A DNA stretch of 64,000 bases, taken from assembly GCA_914767885.1 (NCBI GenBank), contig CAJZBQ010000024.1, positions 372,001-436,000 on the forward strand, given 5' to 3'. Every line of letters starts with the position of its first letter. Position 1 is the stretch's first letter. The translations under genes and the position numbers were made by a program. Of the stretch, positions 21,092 through 32,729 are shown piece after piece. This DNA comes from Blepharisma stoltei (lineage: Eukaryota; Ciliophora; Heterotrichea; Heterotrichida; Blepharismidae). The notes below the pieces were generated by a model, which searched no databases, was not told the DNA's origin, and saw only the letters and a list, made by a program, of their open reading frames with translations.

Positions 21092-22090
21092 TTAGTCTAA
21101 ATCATATAACCCATCAGAATGTATATCAAAAGTAAGGAGATCTTCAGTAAGACCCCCTTTTATCATTGTCGCACATCTTTGGCTGCTATTTTCTGCAATT
21201 CCTAAATAAAGACTGCTACTTAAAACTGAGCTTCAAGACTCACCAAATTGAGGTTTTTGTCCTCTGCCTTCATGAAAAGTAATTTTATTTGCCACAACGA
21301 CAGCAAGTTTTCTGCTGCATGCAAGCTCTTGCATCTTAAGTCCAATTCTTGTCATAATTTTTGCTTTTTGAACATTGCTTGCAGTTTGCATTTCTTTAAG
21401 CAAAAATCCAATTGAATCAATGACAATCAGTTTGCAATTTAATTTTAAATATTGGGCGATATTATCTAAAAGCAGCAATAGCTGCTGCTCCGAAGTAACT
21501 CTTACATAGTCAATATTTTCTCATGTTTTTCTTTTATTTATTTCAATCCCTCAATTTTTAAGGAAATAGCTTGCATACCCTTCTGTAATTTGTCTCAACC
21601 TTGATTGTGAAAAATTTCCATCTGTGTCAATATATAAGCTGCAGCCATTTAATCCTCCAAGTTCTTCAGGGATTTGCACTGTATGGCAAATTTGCATAAG
21701 AATTTGTGTTTTTCCCATTCCTGGGCATCCAACAATTTCATGAACCCCGCCTAATCTAATTCCGTTTCCTAATACTTTATCAATATTTTTGCAAAGAGTA
21801 ACGATCCTATCATTGATGACTCTCTGGTCTCTTAAGTAGGAATCTATTTTATTTTCATATATATGAGCCTGCTTAATTAGATCTTCAATTTGAACTTCAG
21901 AAATTTTGGTTTCTTTTGATATTTGAGCAGAATTTGATTTTAAAAGGTCAGATAGACTTATAAAGCCATGCTTTAGAAGCTTTGTCTTTATAAATGCAGT
22001 TGTATCAAGCAATGAAATTTCCCCATACATAAATAAATTTATAAATGAGAAAATTATAAGTAACTTAAAGTGCCAGATTTCTTCATTCAC
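21092..22090 (-). CDS. RAD51 paralogue, RAD51C-like recombinase
   Basis: 332 residues, uninterrupted when two TGA codons are read as Trp (KNWGIEIN, GESWSSVL) along with RKTWENID. An N-terminal helical domain (FIKTKLLKHGFISLSDLL) precedes the RecA-type core: Walker A GCPGMGKTQILMQIC, Walker B KLIVIDSIGFLL, and VVVANKIT before EGRGQKPQFGES. The order and the GGVHEIVG lead-in fit RAD51C, which acts in homologous recombination and meiotic repair. The first 20 residues (MNEEIWHFKLLIIFSFINLF) are unusual; translation may really begin at the internal MYGEI. Confidence 0.85.
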
Positions 22091-23222
22091 ATAGAGCTAT
22101 TATGTGTTACAATAAATGCTTATTGGGCTCAATCAAACTATATAAGACCAAAGATATGAAAAAAAGAAAACTATCAATTTAATTTTGGCTCATATTAATA
22201 TAAATTTAAAGAATTAGTGTGTAGATGTGTATTCGGATTAAATGATTTATCTTGGTGCATAAATCTTTTGAATTTGTAATATGGGCAAAAGGTGGATGAA
22301 CTACTGCAGCAATTTTGGGGAACTGATTGGGAGCAGCAGCAGCATGGAATGAGTCTTATATAAAATCTCCTTTGTAAGCAAATATCTTTGATAGCTTAGT
22401 TTTTTAAATAATGGAAAATATCACATGTGAAGAATATATAGTTTGTCAGAATAATTATGAATTCTAATTTTTAAATTATTAGTGATATTTTTATAAATCA
22501 CTTGCTGTTGGAAAAGCTATGTGAAGTATTCAAATATACAAAGTGCAGCGATTTGCAATGGCTATTGATAGATGACGAACAATAGAATTCAATAGAACTT
22601 ATTGCTAAGATTTTAATGAAGAATTAATTCAAAAATTATCTATTTAGTATGAATCTATTTCGAGATAGATCAAGGATAAGGAAGCTTATTATTACAATTT
22701 ATCAAAAGTCGTCTATAAAAAATTTGTCTTTTAGATTCTTATTAAATATGTATAATAATTTAAATTTTGCCAGAAAACCAAAAATATAAATAATGATTCT
22801 TTATATTACTTTGGAATAATTTTAATTAGAAAAACCATAAGAAAAATAGAAATGGAAGCTTAAAAGTTGTAGTCTTATTAAAATTCCAGTTTTCTAGAGC
22901 CAATTATTAATAAATTTCTTCTTTTCTTCAATAATATATCTCTCAAAAAATAGTTTTCCATACTTTATGTTAAAAAAACAGTTTAATGCATCTTAAAAAT
23001 AAATCTCTAGAAGTATAGCTCATCCATACTAATTGATCCCATCATTTCGATATCTTCCGAAAGATCAGGCTAATACAACAATTTATCTCGACAAATCCAA
23101 TCCTTGATTAAAAATCCAAACCTATTTAAGACTTTGTCTCACAAACCCAACATAGTATTTCATTAGCCTGAATACCCTATATCAAAGCTATTTTTGGTGA
23201 ACTATTAATAAACCAGTTAATA
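22091..23222. other. 1.1-kb divergent interval, no feature seen
   Basis: AT-rich DNA between the recombinase (minus) and the FYVE gene (plus). No MITE end, satellite or frame above background. Contains both promoters by position. Confidence 0.45.
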
Positions 23223-24071
23223 ATGGACGAATCAGACAAAGCTTATCTTCGCAAGCTGAACTCCATGGACAGCTTCACCAGCCTAAGCAGCTTTTCAACA
23301 TCTCAAACTTCCTCATCAAGCTTTATGAGCAAATCCTTATCATTAAAGCCTGATGGGAGCCCAGATTTAAAAAACGACAACAAGTGTCACATTTGTGACA
23401 AAAAGTTTTCTCTTACCAACAGGCGCCACCACTGTCGCTATTGTGGAAATTCCATATGTGAAGATCACAGCATCAAGCGTCGGGTTAATGGCGAAGCTAA
23501 AAAAATAAGGATGTGTGACAATTGCGACAGAGAAATAATTTCTGGAGAGATCAAGGACGAAATAGAAAACGAAATCAGCAGGCTACAAAATGAAGTTCAA
23601 CTAGTAAGAGAGCTGAACGAAAGACTAGCTAAAGAACACAGCGAAAAGTTCTCAAAGGTGAATAATCTGGAAGCAGAACTAACTAACGCAGAAAAAGCAC
23701 AAAAACAAAAAGAACAGACTTTGCAAGACAAGCTAAATCTAGAGCTAGAAAGAGGTGAAAAAGCAAGAGCAGAAGTCGACGAACTGAGAAGAGCTTTAGA
23801 GCAGTCCCACACATGTGAAAGAGAAATCGGCGACAAGTGCACAGCATATGAAGCAAGACTTGCCAACCTAAAATCAGAGTCAGAAACCTTAAGAGAAAGA
23901 AAAGAAGAATTGATCAACCAGGTCGAGCACTTGACAAATAAATTGAAAGGAAGCTTGCCTCTTGACCAAATCAAGATGGTCCTATGCCCCAGGTGCCAGC
24001 AAAAGCTGAACCAGACTTATCGTCCATTTTCTATGAACGGCTCAGTGCTCGAAGATGAAGGGGAGTCCTAA
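23223..24071 (+). CDS. FYVE zinc-finger coiled-coil protein
   Basis: 282 residues. After a Ser-rich start, a FYVE-type finger spans about residues 55-105: CHICDKKF, RRHHCRYCG (the signature R-x-HHCR PI3P-binding motif), ICEDHS and MCDNCD. It is followed by a long coiled coil (EIENEISRLQNEVQLVREL to LINQVEHLTNKLKG, about 115-260). A final CPRCQQKLN pair may bind zinc. FYVE proteins bind phosphatidylinositol 3-phosphate on endosomes. The coiled coil suggests a tether or adaptor, in the style of EEA1. No TGA, introns or inserts. ATG at 23223 is the first in frame. Confidence 0.9.
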   Translation: MDESDKAYLRKLNSMDSFTSLSSFSTSQTSSSSFMSKSLSLKPDGSPDLKNDNKCHICDKKFSLTNRRHHCRYCGNSICEDHSIKRRVNGEAKKIRMCDNCDREIISGEIKDEIENEISRLQNEVQLVRELNERLAKEHSEKFSKVNNLEAELTNAEKAQKQKEQTLQDKLNLELERGEKARAEVDELRRALEQSHTCEREIGDKCTAYEARLANLKSESETLRERKEELINQVEHLTNKLKGSLPLDQIKMVLCPRCQQKLNQTYRPFSMNGSVLEDEGES

Positions 24072-24151
24072 ATGCTAAAGCTAAAGACATGACCGAGTTT
24101 TATGTCTGATTAAAATAGATTTGCTTTAATATGAAATGGATATAAAAAGTA

Positions 24152-25033
24152 ATGGTGAAGCTTGAAAATTACACTGGTCTCACTAAGAAGCAAGAGGACT
24201 TATTGAAGAAAGGCTACTGCCATGGCAGTCTTGCACTCCTGAATTTCAATCTTGCCCAAACTGACTTCACCTGGCACACCCGTGCTTCATACAGCAAAAA
24301 CGGGACAAAGGAGCCAATAATTTCTTCATGGATTCAGTTCAAGCAAGGTCTGGCTTCTTGGAAAGCTAAAAAACGCACAGACGGACTTTCTCACTTCGTT
24401 TTTGACTGGACCCCTAAGGACTATGTTGCGAATCTTAAATTGAAGACTGAGTGCAAGACTCAGAAGGTAGGCTCAACTCCTCAAACTGAGCCAAGCTTCG
24501 CTGTTGAGTACACTCATCCAAAAGCTATTGGAAAACTCGTCTTTTTGGGAGCTCCATTGGTTGTTAAAGGAAGCTTGACATTGGGAACTCCTGCTTATGG
24601 GCTGGGACTTGATGGGAAATTCTCGACCCAATCACAGAAGTTGACTGCTTATAACCTTGCTGCCTGGTGGTTCAGAAAGCACTCAAGGTTGGTTGTAAAG
24701 CATGTAGGAACTAACACTGAAGAAATCGCTTTGGGCAATTTGGAGCTATCTTATTATCATAAATTGAGCCCTAAGGTACACGTGGCTACCAAGGTTACCA
24801 ATGAACTCAAAGGAAAAGCAACCAACTTCGAAATTGGAGGTGACTACAAACTTGATGACAAAACCTTAGTGAAGGCAAAAGCTGGAACTTGCGGAAGCTT
24901 TGCTCTTGGATTGGCAAGACAGCTCAGTGACAACTTAAAGCTCACCCTTTCCACAGGCCTAGATTCTAAAGCAATCACTGCCTGCGACTTGCATGACTTC
25001 AAGTTTGGATTTAGATTCGATTATTCTCAATAA
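24152..25033 (+). CDS. Mitochondrial porin (VDAC)
   Basis: 293 residues, close to the usual 280-300 of VDAC. Starts MVKLENYTGLTKKQEDLLKK, with an amphipathic start in place of the usual N-terminal helix. It continues as alternating beta strands (GSLTLGTPAYGLGLDGKF, NLELSYYHKLSPKVHVATKV, GGDYKLDDKTLVKAKAG). The last strands read LKLTLSTGLDS then FKFGFRFDYSQ, ending in the aromatic/polar pattern typical of an outer-membrane barrel. It should carry metabolites across the mitochondrial outer membrane. No inserts. Codon use is more GC-rich than the neighbours, as expected of a highly expressed gene. Confidence 0.9.
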   Translation: MVKLENYTGLTKKQEDLLKKGYCHGSLALLNFNLAQTDFTWHTRASYSKNGTKEPIISSWIQFKQGLASWKAKKRTDGLSHFVFDWTPKDYVANLKLKTECKTQKVGSTPQTEPSFAVEYTHPKAIGKLVFLGAPLVVKGSLTLGTPAYGLGLDGKFSTQSQKLTAYNLAAWWFRKHSRLVVKHVGTNTEEIALGNLELSYYHKLSPKVHVATKVTNELKGKATNFEIGGDYKLDDKTLVKAKAGTCGSFALGLARQLSDNLKLTLSTGLDSKAITACDLHDFKFGFRFDYSQ

Positions 25034-25367
25034 TCTTAAAGAAAATATTTCCAATTTTATTATGTATAATATTAAATCTAATCTGCCATAATAGACAGAT
25101 TTATCTGCATATTTAATAGTGAATTGAGAATTGATAAATAAAAAATGTAGAAAATAAATCATAATATTTACCTTGTTTATTCTAGTAAATTGCATCTTAA
25201 TTTAATATTAAAATACAATTTTTTAATAAATGGTTCAGCAAACAGTATTTTTCGATATTTCAAATTTAAATTATTCCGCTTTTGAGAAACCACACAATAT
25301 TAAACAATTTTTTTAATTTTATATTAAATCAATGTTCTATTTTGAAGGGTTTTAATAAGGGAATTAC
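25034..25367. other. Convergent intergenic, no feature seen
   Basis: 334 bp between two genes that end towards each other. AT-rich, nothing recognised. Confidence 0.4.
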
Positions 25368-28300
25368 TTACATCACAATAATTTTCTTTCTCCCAAGGCC
25401 GCCTTCGATCAAAAGACTCTTTATAAAATTGTTATAGCCTGAAGGGCCACAAACCCAAGCTCTGTCAGGATTAGATCCTGCATATTTCTTAATGATTTCT
25501 GGGAAGTTCATGTCTTTAGCTTGCTTGTCTACCATCACAACAAATTTGAACTTATCTTCACCCAGAATTCTAGAAGTCTCTTCGAGCAGGTCTATGCAAA
25601 ATGCATCTTCAACGGTTCTGAATGATGCAAATAATGTAAGTTTCAAGGAAGAAGGATTATCTTTTGACAACCACAAATAGTGAACAACATCTAAAAATGG
25701 AATTATTCCAGTGCCTCCTGCAAATCCTAAGTAATTCCCTGACTCCCCCCCCATTTAAATTGAAACAAAATATAGGTAAAATTCCTACTTTTTTGGGAAA
25801 TTACCCCCCCTTTAAATTGAAAAAAAATTTTATTATAATAGAAAATTTTATAGGTAAAAATCATTTTTTATATGTAAATACGTTAATACCCTATTTAATA
25901 TGCTTCAAACATATAAGATTTAGAAATTAAACTCTATTTTGTCCAATTGTTATCGGGAGAGTTAGAAGAATACCATTTCAGCAAGTTTACACTTTGAGAT
26001 TGAGAAATTTATGAATTAATTTTTCATGAAATTCTTTAAATTTTTATATAATTTATTTTCTATAAAATTTTATCTCTGAAAAAATTTTTTTATATATAAA
26101 TATTTTTTATAAAAAATTTTCTTAACCCCCCTTTAAATTGAAACAAAATTTTTTGTTTCAATTTAAAGGGGGGGGGGGAGTGAGTAATTGTTTAATAATA
26201 ATCCAGGCCCAAGAGGACCTTTTAATTCTACAATGTTTTCAGCTGATAAATTGCTAAGATATTGGGTTATTTTTCCAAGACCATATACTCTGTATATCAA
26301 CTGCAAATTTCCTTCGCTGCAAGCTGGATAATTATTGGATAACTTTCCACTATTATCTAATTCTTGTGCCCAACTATGGAGATCGGCAAAAAAGGCACTG
26401 TAATATCTTGAAATCGCAGTGCCGCCAATTTTTGCTGTAACTTTAAAGTGCTTTCCAATATAAGATGGTTGTAATTGCTCTTGACTAAGTCGAAAATGAG
26501 GCGAACTCAATGAAATGAGCCTTGTGGTTTCATTTAAAGCATGCTGGAAACTGACTGCCCAGTGCATCAAATTGTTGGTCTCGCTTTCATCAAGCTTTTC
26601 TAGGTATCCTTCAGGATATGGAACTTTCGCAATTGCAAGTTTTTTAGTGTAATCAAATGCAGGCCGAGAGTGCGCATATGGCATTAGCTCCCCATTAATG
26701 CTACTGCAACCCACCATATACTTTCCTGCATCTTCTCCAATAGTATCTCGTAGCATATATCCACCACCAGGATGAGAAGTGATAAAGGGACCGATATTCA
26801 TCACAAGCTCATCACAAAACATCAATTTTGCTCCCTCTTTCTCTATCATTTCCATTGCTTCTTGATGACTCATTTCAGGCAGTTTTTTTAAACACAAAAA
26901 TCCCGGTTTTCAGAAAGACAATTGATGCCTTAACTCAAATAGAAACATAATAGCCAAACAAATGGCCAGCATTATATCGTGCACTATCTCCATTGACATG
27001 ATAGCAAAACCATAAGTATTGTTCATTAGGGCTAAAATAAGTAGTCCATAGCCAATTGCTTTGTGAGCTCTCCTTACTTGTGAAATAATGCTGAAGACTG
27101 AAGATTTAGTTTGGAGGAATTTGCAGATTAAGCCTATGAAGCCCTGGCCTAATATTAGACAAGTGATTATAAACCCGAGTCTTGAATGGTATCTAGGCTT
27201 TTTAGTAGTCTGAACTGTTGGTGTGTGATGGATTTGGTAAGCATATGAGACACTTATGATGGTACCAATAATAACGATGGCAAAAGAAATAAGGTGACAC
27301 CAGTACCAGCATTTAAGGTGTTTGCCATATCTTGCGACCATAATTGCGATTGGAGCCATTATAGTTCAGAAAATCGTCATAAGAACTAAATGAATCGCCA
27401 GTCCAAAGTATTTACTGTCTTCTTTTGAAAATGATTCATTATCTGCACTTCTGGCGAACTTAATCCTTCCTTGAGAATATGAATCATGCTCATCGAAGCC
27501 AAATTTTTTCCCTTTTTTATACCCTCAGTTAATGTCGATGTGCTTGTCGGCTTCTATGATTGTGTCTCATATATCTCCAGTATTTAAAAGCCTTGAGAAA
27601 GTCGCATTGATAAATGTTGTTGTTTCTCCTGTTGCAGGATCTAGATAACTTGGGTCATATAATCTATGCACTCGTATAGATTTCTCTTTAGGACTTTTAC
27701 AATGGACGGCTGAAGAGCTGGAATATTCAATACCAGAAATGGGCTCGATAACAATTTATAATAGTTATTAGTATAGGATGATATATAAGTAATAATTGTT
27801 TCTAAGTCAAAAAGAAAGACATTTGTTTATGAAACAAGTTGAATTCGGGATCTTATGGGAAGAGTTTGGGTTGCTATGTAAGCGGACACTAAAAATGGAA
27901 CTGGGCAAAGAGTGATCTCAGGAGAAAGTAGCCGATATGTGAAAGAAGTGCATAAAGACTGCCTTTATCGTGGTTCCCAGCAGCTTGGGACAGTGTAATC
28001 TGAACTAATCCTTGTTCCTGAGTCGCGGGATTTTGTTGTGTTCGATCCATTTTTATTGCCGACTTTGACAAGCCAAGGTAGCTTGGCGAGCCTAATTATA
28101 AATGAAAATGGAAATAAGCAACGCTACAATACATACAAAATATAACAGTGCACCAGACAATAGACCCTTGAAATTTAATAGGCAAGCAGCAATGCTTTTA
28201 ATAATGAAAAAACAAAATGAAAATATCAACTTATATAGGCATCTTTCGATAAACATTGTTTTTAATTCGCCCTATACACCTCAATTTGCATTTGCCGAAA

Positions 28301-31300
28301 GAGTATAGGGATGATAAAAAAATAAGTTTAACAGAGTTGAAGGAAATGAGATCCTTAAAAAGTTGAATACTGTGCGAGAGTTAGAAATGCAAGTTTTAAA
28401 TATTTTAGACAAGATTTTTGATTACAATACACATATAAGTTTCTCTTAGTGAGTTATTTTTGCTGCCGAATCCGCTCGAATCCGCTTCAAGTAATATCTG
28501 TTAAATGTTGACGGCAATAAGTATCACCCTTTACATATACCAGAATTGAACATGTAGATTGAAATATTTTGTACAAGATTTTCAACGATAATGCACGCTT
28601 AAGCTTTATTCAATAATTACCTTTTGCTGCCTAATCCGCTCGAATCCGCTTGCAGTAATAGCTGTTATATGCTACCGGCAATAAGTATCACCCTTTGCAT
28701 ATACCAGAATTAAAGTGGAAGTTTGAAAGTATTTTGTACAAGATTTCTAATTCTAATGCACGCTTAAGCTTGATTTAATAATTAACTTTTACTGCCTAAT
28801 CCACTCGAATCCGCTTTAAGTAATATCTGTTAAATTCTAACGGTAATAAAGCATCACCCTTTACATATATCAGAATTGAACATGCAGATTAGAATATTTT
28901 ATACAAGATTTTCAACGATAATCCACACTTAAGCTTTATTCAATAATTACTTTTTGCTGCCTAATCCGCTCGAATCCGCTTCAAGTAATAGCTGTTAAAT
29001 GTTGACGGCAATAAGTATCGCCCTTTACATATACCAGAATTTGAACATGTAGATTGTAATATTCTATACAAGATTTTTAACGATAATGCATGCATGAGCT
29101 TTATTCAATAATTACCTTTTGCTGCCTAATCCGCTCGAATCCACTTGCAGTAATAGCTGTTATATGCTACCGGCAATAAGTATCACCCTTTGCATATACC
29201 ATATTAAAAATGCAAATTTGAAAGTATTTTGTGCAAGATTTCTAATTCTAATGCACGCTTAAGCTTCTCTTAGTGAGTACTTTTTGCAGCCTAAACCGCA
29301 CAAATCCGTTTCAAGTAATATCTGTCAAACGCTAACGGCAATAAGTATCACCCTTTACATATACTAGATTAAAGTGTAAATTTGAAATTATTTTGTACAA
29401 AGTGTTTAATTATAATATATCTATAAGCTTCTCTTAGTGAGTACTTTTTGCTTCCTAATCCGCATCAAGTAATATCTGTTAAACGTTAACGGCAATAAGT
29501 ATCACCCTTTACATATACCAGAATTAAGCATGTAGATTAAAATATTTTATACAAGATGCTCAACGATAATCAAAAATCTTTTATAAAATATTGTAGCGTT
29601 GCTTATTTCCATTTTCATTTATAATTAGGCTCGCCAAGCTACCTTGGCTTGTCAAAGTCGGCAATAAAAATGGATCGAACACAACAAAATCCCGCGACTC
29701 AGGAACAAGGATTAGTTCAGATTACACTGTCCCAAGCTGCTGGGAACCACGATAAAGGCAGTCTTTATGCACTTCTTTCACATATCGGCTACTTTCTCCT
29801 GAGATCACTCTTTGCCCAGTTCCATTTTTAGTGTCCGCTTACATAGCAACCCAAACTCTTCCCATAAGATCCCGAATTCAACTTGTTTCATAAACAAATG
29901 TCTTTCTTTTTGACTTACTCCCCCCCTTTAAATTGAAACAAAATATAGGTAAAATTCCTACTTTTTTGGGAAATTACCCCCCCTTTAAATTGAAACAAAA
30001 TTTTATAGGTAAAAATCATTATTTTATATGTAAATACGTTAATACCCTATTTAATACGCTTCAAACATATAAGATTTAGAAATTAAACTCTATTTTGTCC
30101 AATTGTTATGGGGAGAGTTAGAAGAATACCATTTCAGCAAGTTTACACTTTGAGATTGAGAAATTTATGAATTAATTTTTTCATGAAATTAAAATTAAAA
30201 ATCAAACACTTTCCATTTTTTAAAACTATTAAATGCAAATTTTATAAGTTTAACGTGAAAATTCAAAACTTTCTAAAATAGTATTTCTAAATTTTAAAGA
30301 GCGATTTTTAAGAAAATAGAACTTGCTAACTTACCGACTAGGCATTGTCATAAAATTATAATGTTATTAAATATAATTTACTCAATTTATTGTCTCTTTA
30401 AATTTATATAATTTATTTTCTATAAAATTTTATCTCTGAAAAAATTTTTATATATAAATTGTTTTATAAAAAAAATTTTCTTAACCCCCCTTTAAATTGA
30501 AACAAAAAAATTTTGTTTCAAATTTAAAGGGGGGGGGGAGTTAGAAACAATTATTACTTATATATCATCCTATACTAATAACTATTATAAATTGTTATCG
30601 AGCCCATTTCCCTGGTATTGAATATTCCAGCTCTTCAGCCGTCCATTGTAAAAGTCCTAAAGAGAAATCTATACGAGTGCATAGATTATAGTATCCTGTA
30701 ACGTCTATTACATCTTCTGTCCCACTCCAGTAATCAGTGTCTTCAGATGGCTCATCATGATTTTCTGACCATAAATCAATTACTCCCCCCCCCCCCCCTC
30801 CGTGAGCGAACAAAACCATTAGAAAAATCGCCATTTTTTTGACCAAAAACCCACCCTCCGTGAGTGAACAAAAATTTTTTTAATAGAAAAAATTTTAATG
30901 GAAAAAAATTTTGATATATAAGTGATAATTAGTATAATGAAATCTAGAGCTAATTCTGTTTAATTTTTAAACAAATTGCGTTTTTTAAAACATAAATTTT
31001 GCAAATTTAAATTAATATTTGCTTCCCAATTTTTGCAAATTAGGATTTTTTTAAATTTCGAAAAAAATATTTTTTATAAAATTTATATATAAATTTTTTT
31101 TAAAAAAAAAAATTAACCTCCCTCCGTGAGCGAACAAAATTTTTTTGTTCGCTCACGGAGGGGGGGGGGGGGAGTTTAGAAAAATTGGTGATACTGTGTC
31201 TCCTCCACCTATTGCAACATACATATCACATCCGAACATGGTATTGGCCAGTCCAATTCCGCACCATTGTGCTTTACACTAAATATAGAGGTTTCCTCTA

Positions 31301-31596
31301 TATACCGCTGAAAGCGCAGGCATTTTCCCAGGAGCTTTCCAAGTTCGTCGGACCAAATCGCTTTTTGTTCCGACCAAGGCATTGATTTGGTGCAACCAAC
31401 CGATAAATTCCGATCAGAATTTATCGGCCTTACAGCGCCAAACATAGGAAACTTCTATAGTTCTTACGAGAAAATTGAAGGTAATGATATCCCCATTGAT
31501 TTGGTAACCCATAGTCATATGGCTGTCAAAGGTCTCGTAGATGAATCCCATGCTTGCGCTTAAGAGAACATTGAATAATGCTATCATTTTCCACAT
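25368..31596 (-). CDS. DOMON / cytochrome b561 / cytochrome b5 / flavoreductase fusion
   Basis: 6.2 kb of DNA encodes 734 residues once four inserts (31275-31430, 30781-31176, 27658-30688, 25740-26180) are removed; 2205 nt remain, an exact codon multiple. Order: signal peptide (MWKMIALFNVLLSASMGF); DOMON domain (SYVWRCKAQWCGIGLANTMF); multi-helix cytochrome b561-like region with His residues (MVARYGKHLKCWYWCHLIS, YHSRLGFIITCLILGQGFIG, RRAHKAIGYGLLIL); cytochrome b5 domain (GPFITSHPGGGYMLRDT, haem His in HPGG); and an FAD/NAD reductase end (LGFAGGTGIIPFLDVV, AWVCGPSGYNNFIKS). This predicts transmembrane electron transfer from NAD(P)H to an outside acceptor such as ferric iron. Function is inferred from domain order. 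Confidence 0.85.
25740..26180. mobile_element. Family 2 MITE (441 bp) at a TGA site
   Basis: Flanked by TGA/TGA. Two direct copies of the TTTAAATTGAAACAAAA motif at the left, and a hairpin of the same motif at the right. Removal between TGAs gives NNYS-GNYLGFAGGTG. A TAATT-to-TAATT removal is also in frame but loses SGN, which flavoreductases usually keep in similar form. Confidence 0.88.
28370..29580. repeat. 165-bp tandem satellite, seven copies
   Basis: The landmark AATCCGCTCGAATCCGC, or variants of it, occurs at about 28469, 28633, 28798, 28963, 29128, 29293 and 29457: spacings 164-165. Each unit also carries GGCAATAAGTATCACCCTTT. Units differ by scattered substitutions, with some alternating more closely related pairs. 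Confidence 0.88.
29915..30540. mobile_element. Family 2 MITE (626 bp) inside the palindrome's right arm
   Basis: Flanked by TTA/TTA. The left arm of the palindrome carries the empty site (complement of TTTTTGACTTAGAAACAAT), proving insertion with a TTA duplication. It has about 190 bp more in the middle than the 441-bp copy at 25740. Confidence 0.92.
30781..31176. mobile_element. Family 1 MITE in DOMON domain
   Basis: Begins after TTA at 30780-30782 and ends before TTTA at 31175-31178, so the right target copy is slightly altered. Removal joins VSPIFL to IDLWSENHDE in frame. Nearly identical to the copies at 2348 and 34364. Confidence 0.88.
31275..31430. other. 156-bp IES in DOMON domain
   Basis: TA at 31275-31276 and 31431-31432, both followed by CA. 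The interior holds two small perfect hairpins (CGATAAATTC pair; TATAGAGG/CCTCTATA) and a single in-frame stop. The length is a multiple of three. Removal gives YVWRC-KAQWCGIGLAN. Confidence 0.65.
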
Positions 31597-32215
31597 TGAA
31601 TATATTATAATGCCTTCAATTATCTGGCTTAATTATCATATTTGAGTGCTGGACAAGACACTGGAAATGGCCAAAACTAGCATAAAAAGCCAAACTTCGT
31701 TACAAGCACGGATAAAAAAACTGTTTTAAAGAGAATTTAAGAAATTGGCTACAAAATAAAAGGAAGTTTTTATTATAAACAGAAAAATTTGTATAAATTT
31801 TCAAACGATCTATGCAATCATAATCAGAGCGAACATAATATTAGGGTGAGGAAAATATTTTTTAACCCTTTGTAAGATTTATTCAAGTAAAGATTAGGAC
31901 CTAAACGATGAAAAGTGAGTTTTAAGACATTCTAAATAATTAAATTTTCTTATAACTTCATTAGCCAATCTTGGAGTGATGCCAGCTTGAAGAAATTGTA
32001 TAATAAAGCATTATTGGCAATATTTTAAAATTTTGAAAATATTTCGTAAATAGCTTATAAAATCTCAGCAATCATCATATAAGTGACAATTCATTACCAA
32101 AGTCTATTGAGAGTGAGTAAAAGCCTCTTTACAAAAATATCAATTCAAAATTTCTCTATGCTGGATCATTCACTGACTATTTATTTGATTGATCATAAAT
32201 GGAGAAGTTTTTTAC
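31597..32215. other. Intergenic, no feature seen
   Basis: AT-rich DNA upstream of the fusion gene start, before the MITE at 32216. Holds its promoter by position; nothing specific seen. Confidence 0.4.
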
Positions 32216-32601
32216 TAACTCCCCCCCCCCCTCCGTGAGTGAACAAAACCATTAGAAAAATCGCTATTTTTTGCCCAAAAACCCACCCTCCGTGAGTGAA
32301 CAAAAAAATTTTTTTTAATAGAAAAAATTTTTTATGGAAAAATTTTGATATATAAATGATAATTAGTATAATGAAATCTAGAGCTAATTCTGTCTAATTT
32401 TAAACAAATTGCTTTTTTAAAACATAAATTTTATAAATAAATTAATATTTGTTTTTCAATTTTTGCGAATTAGGATTTTTTTAAATTTCGAAAAAAAATA
32501 TTTTTTATAAAATTTATATATAAATTTTTTTTAAAAAAAAAAAATTAACCCCCCCTCCGTGAGTGAACCAAATTTTTTTGTTCACTCACGGAGGGGGGGA
32601 G
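32216..32601. mobile_element. Family 1 MITE, intergenic, TAA-flanked
   Basis: Full architecture: two direct motif copies at the left, hairpin at the right (CTCCGTGAGTGAACC...GTTCACTCACGGAG). Flanked by TAA/TAA. Confidence 0.88.
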
Positions 32602-32729
32602 TAAAGATAATCTATTGCCAATTTTTGAGAGATTTAAGAGTAAATTAAATATAAAATTATATTTTATTTACTCCCTCTCCTTTTGATTTTATTTATTTTT
32701 TTATTTTATTGCAAATATAAAAGATTTAC

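Larger units (their letters stand above)
27658..30688. mobile_element. 3.03-kb palindromic IES/transposon-like element
   Basis: TA at 27658-27659 and 30689-30690. Removal restores VIDVTGYYDPSYLDPATG. Two inverted arms of about 474 bp (27658-28130 and 29590-30690, the latter split by a MITE) are near-identical. Each arm encodes the same 60-residue frame (28071 to 27889 minus, 29649-29831 plus; MSKSAIKMDRTQQNPATQEQ at its start). The centre is a 165-bp tandem array. No transposase was found. Confidence 0.85.

Noticed and set aside
28370-29580. CRISPR-like array
   Set aside because: The 165-bp units repeat along their entire length without unique spacers, in a eukaryotic genome. It is a satellite.
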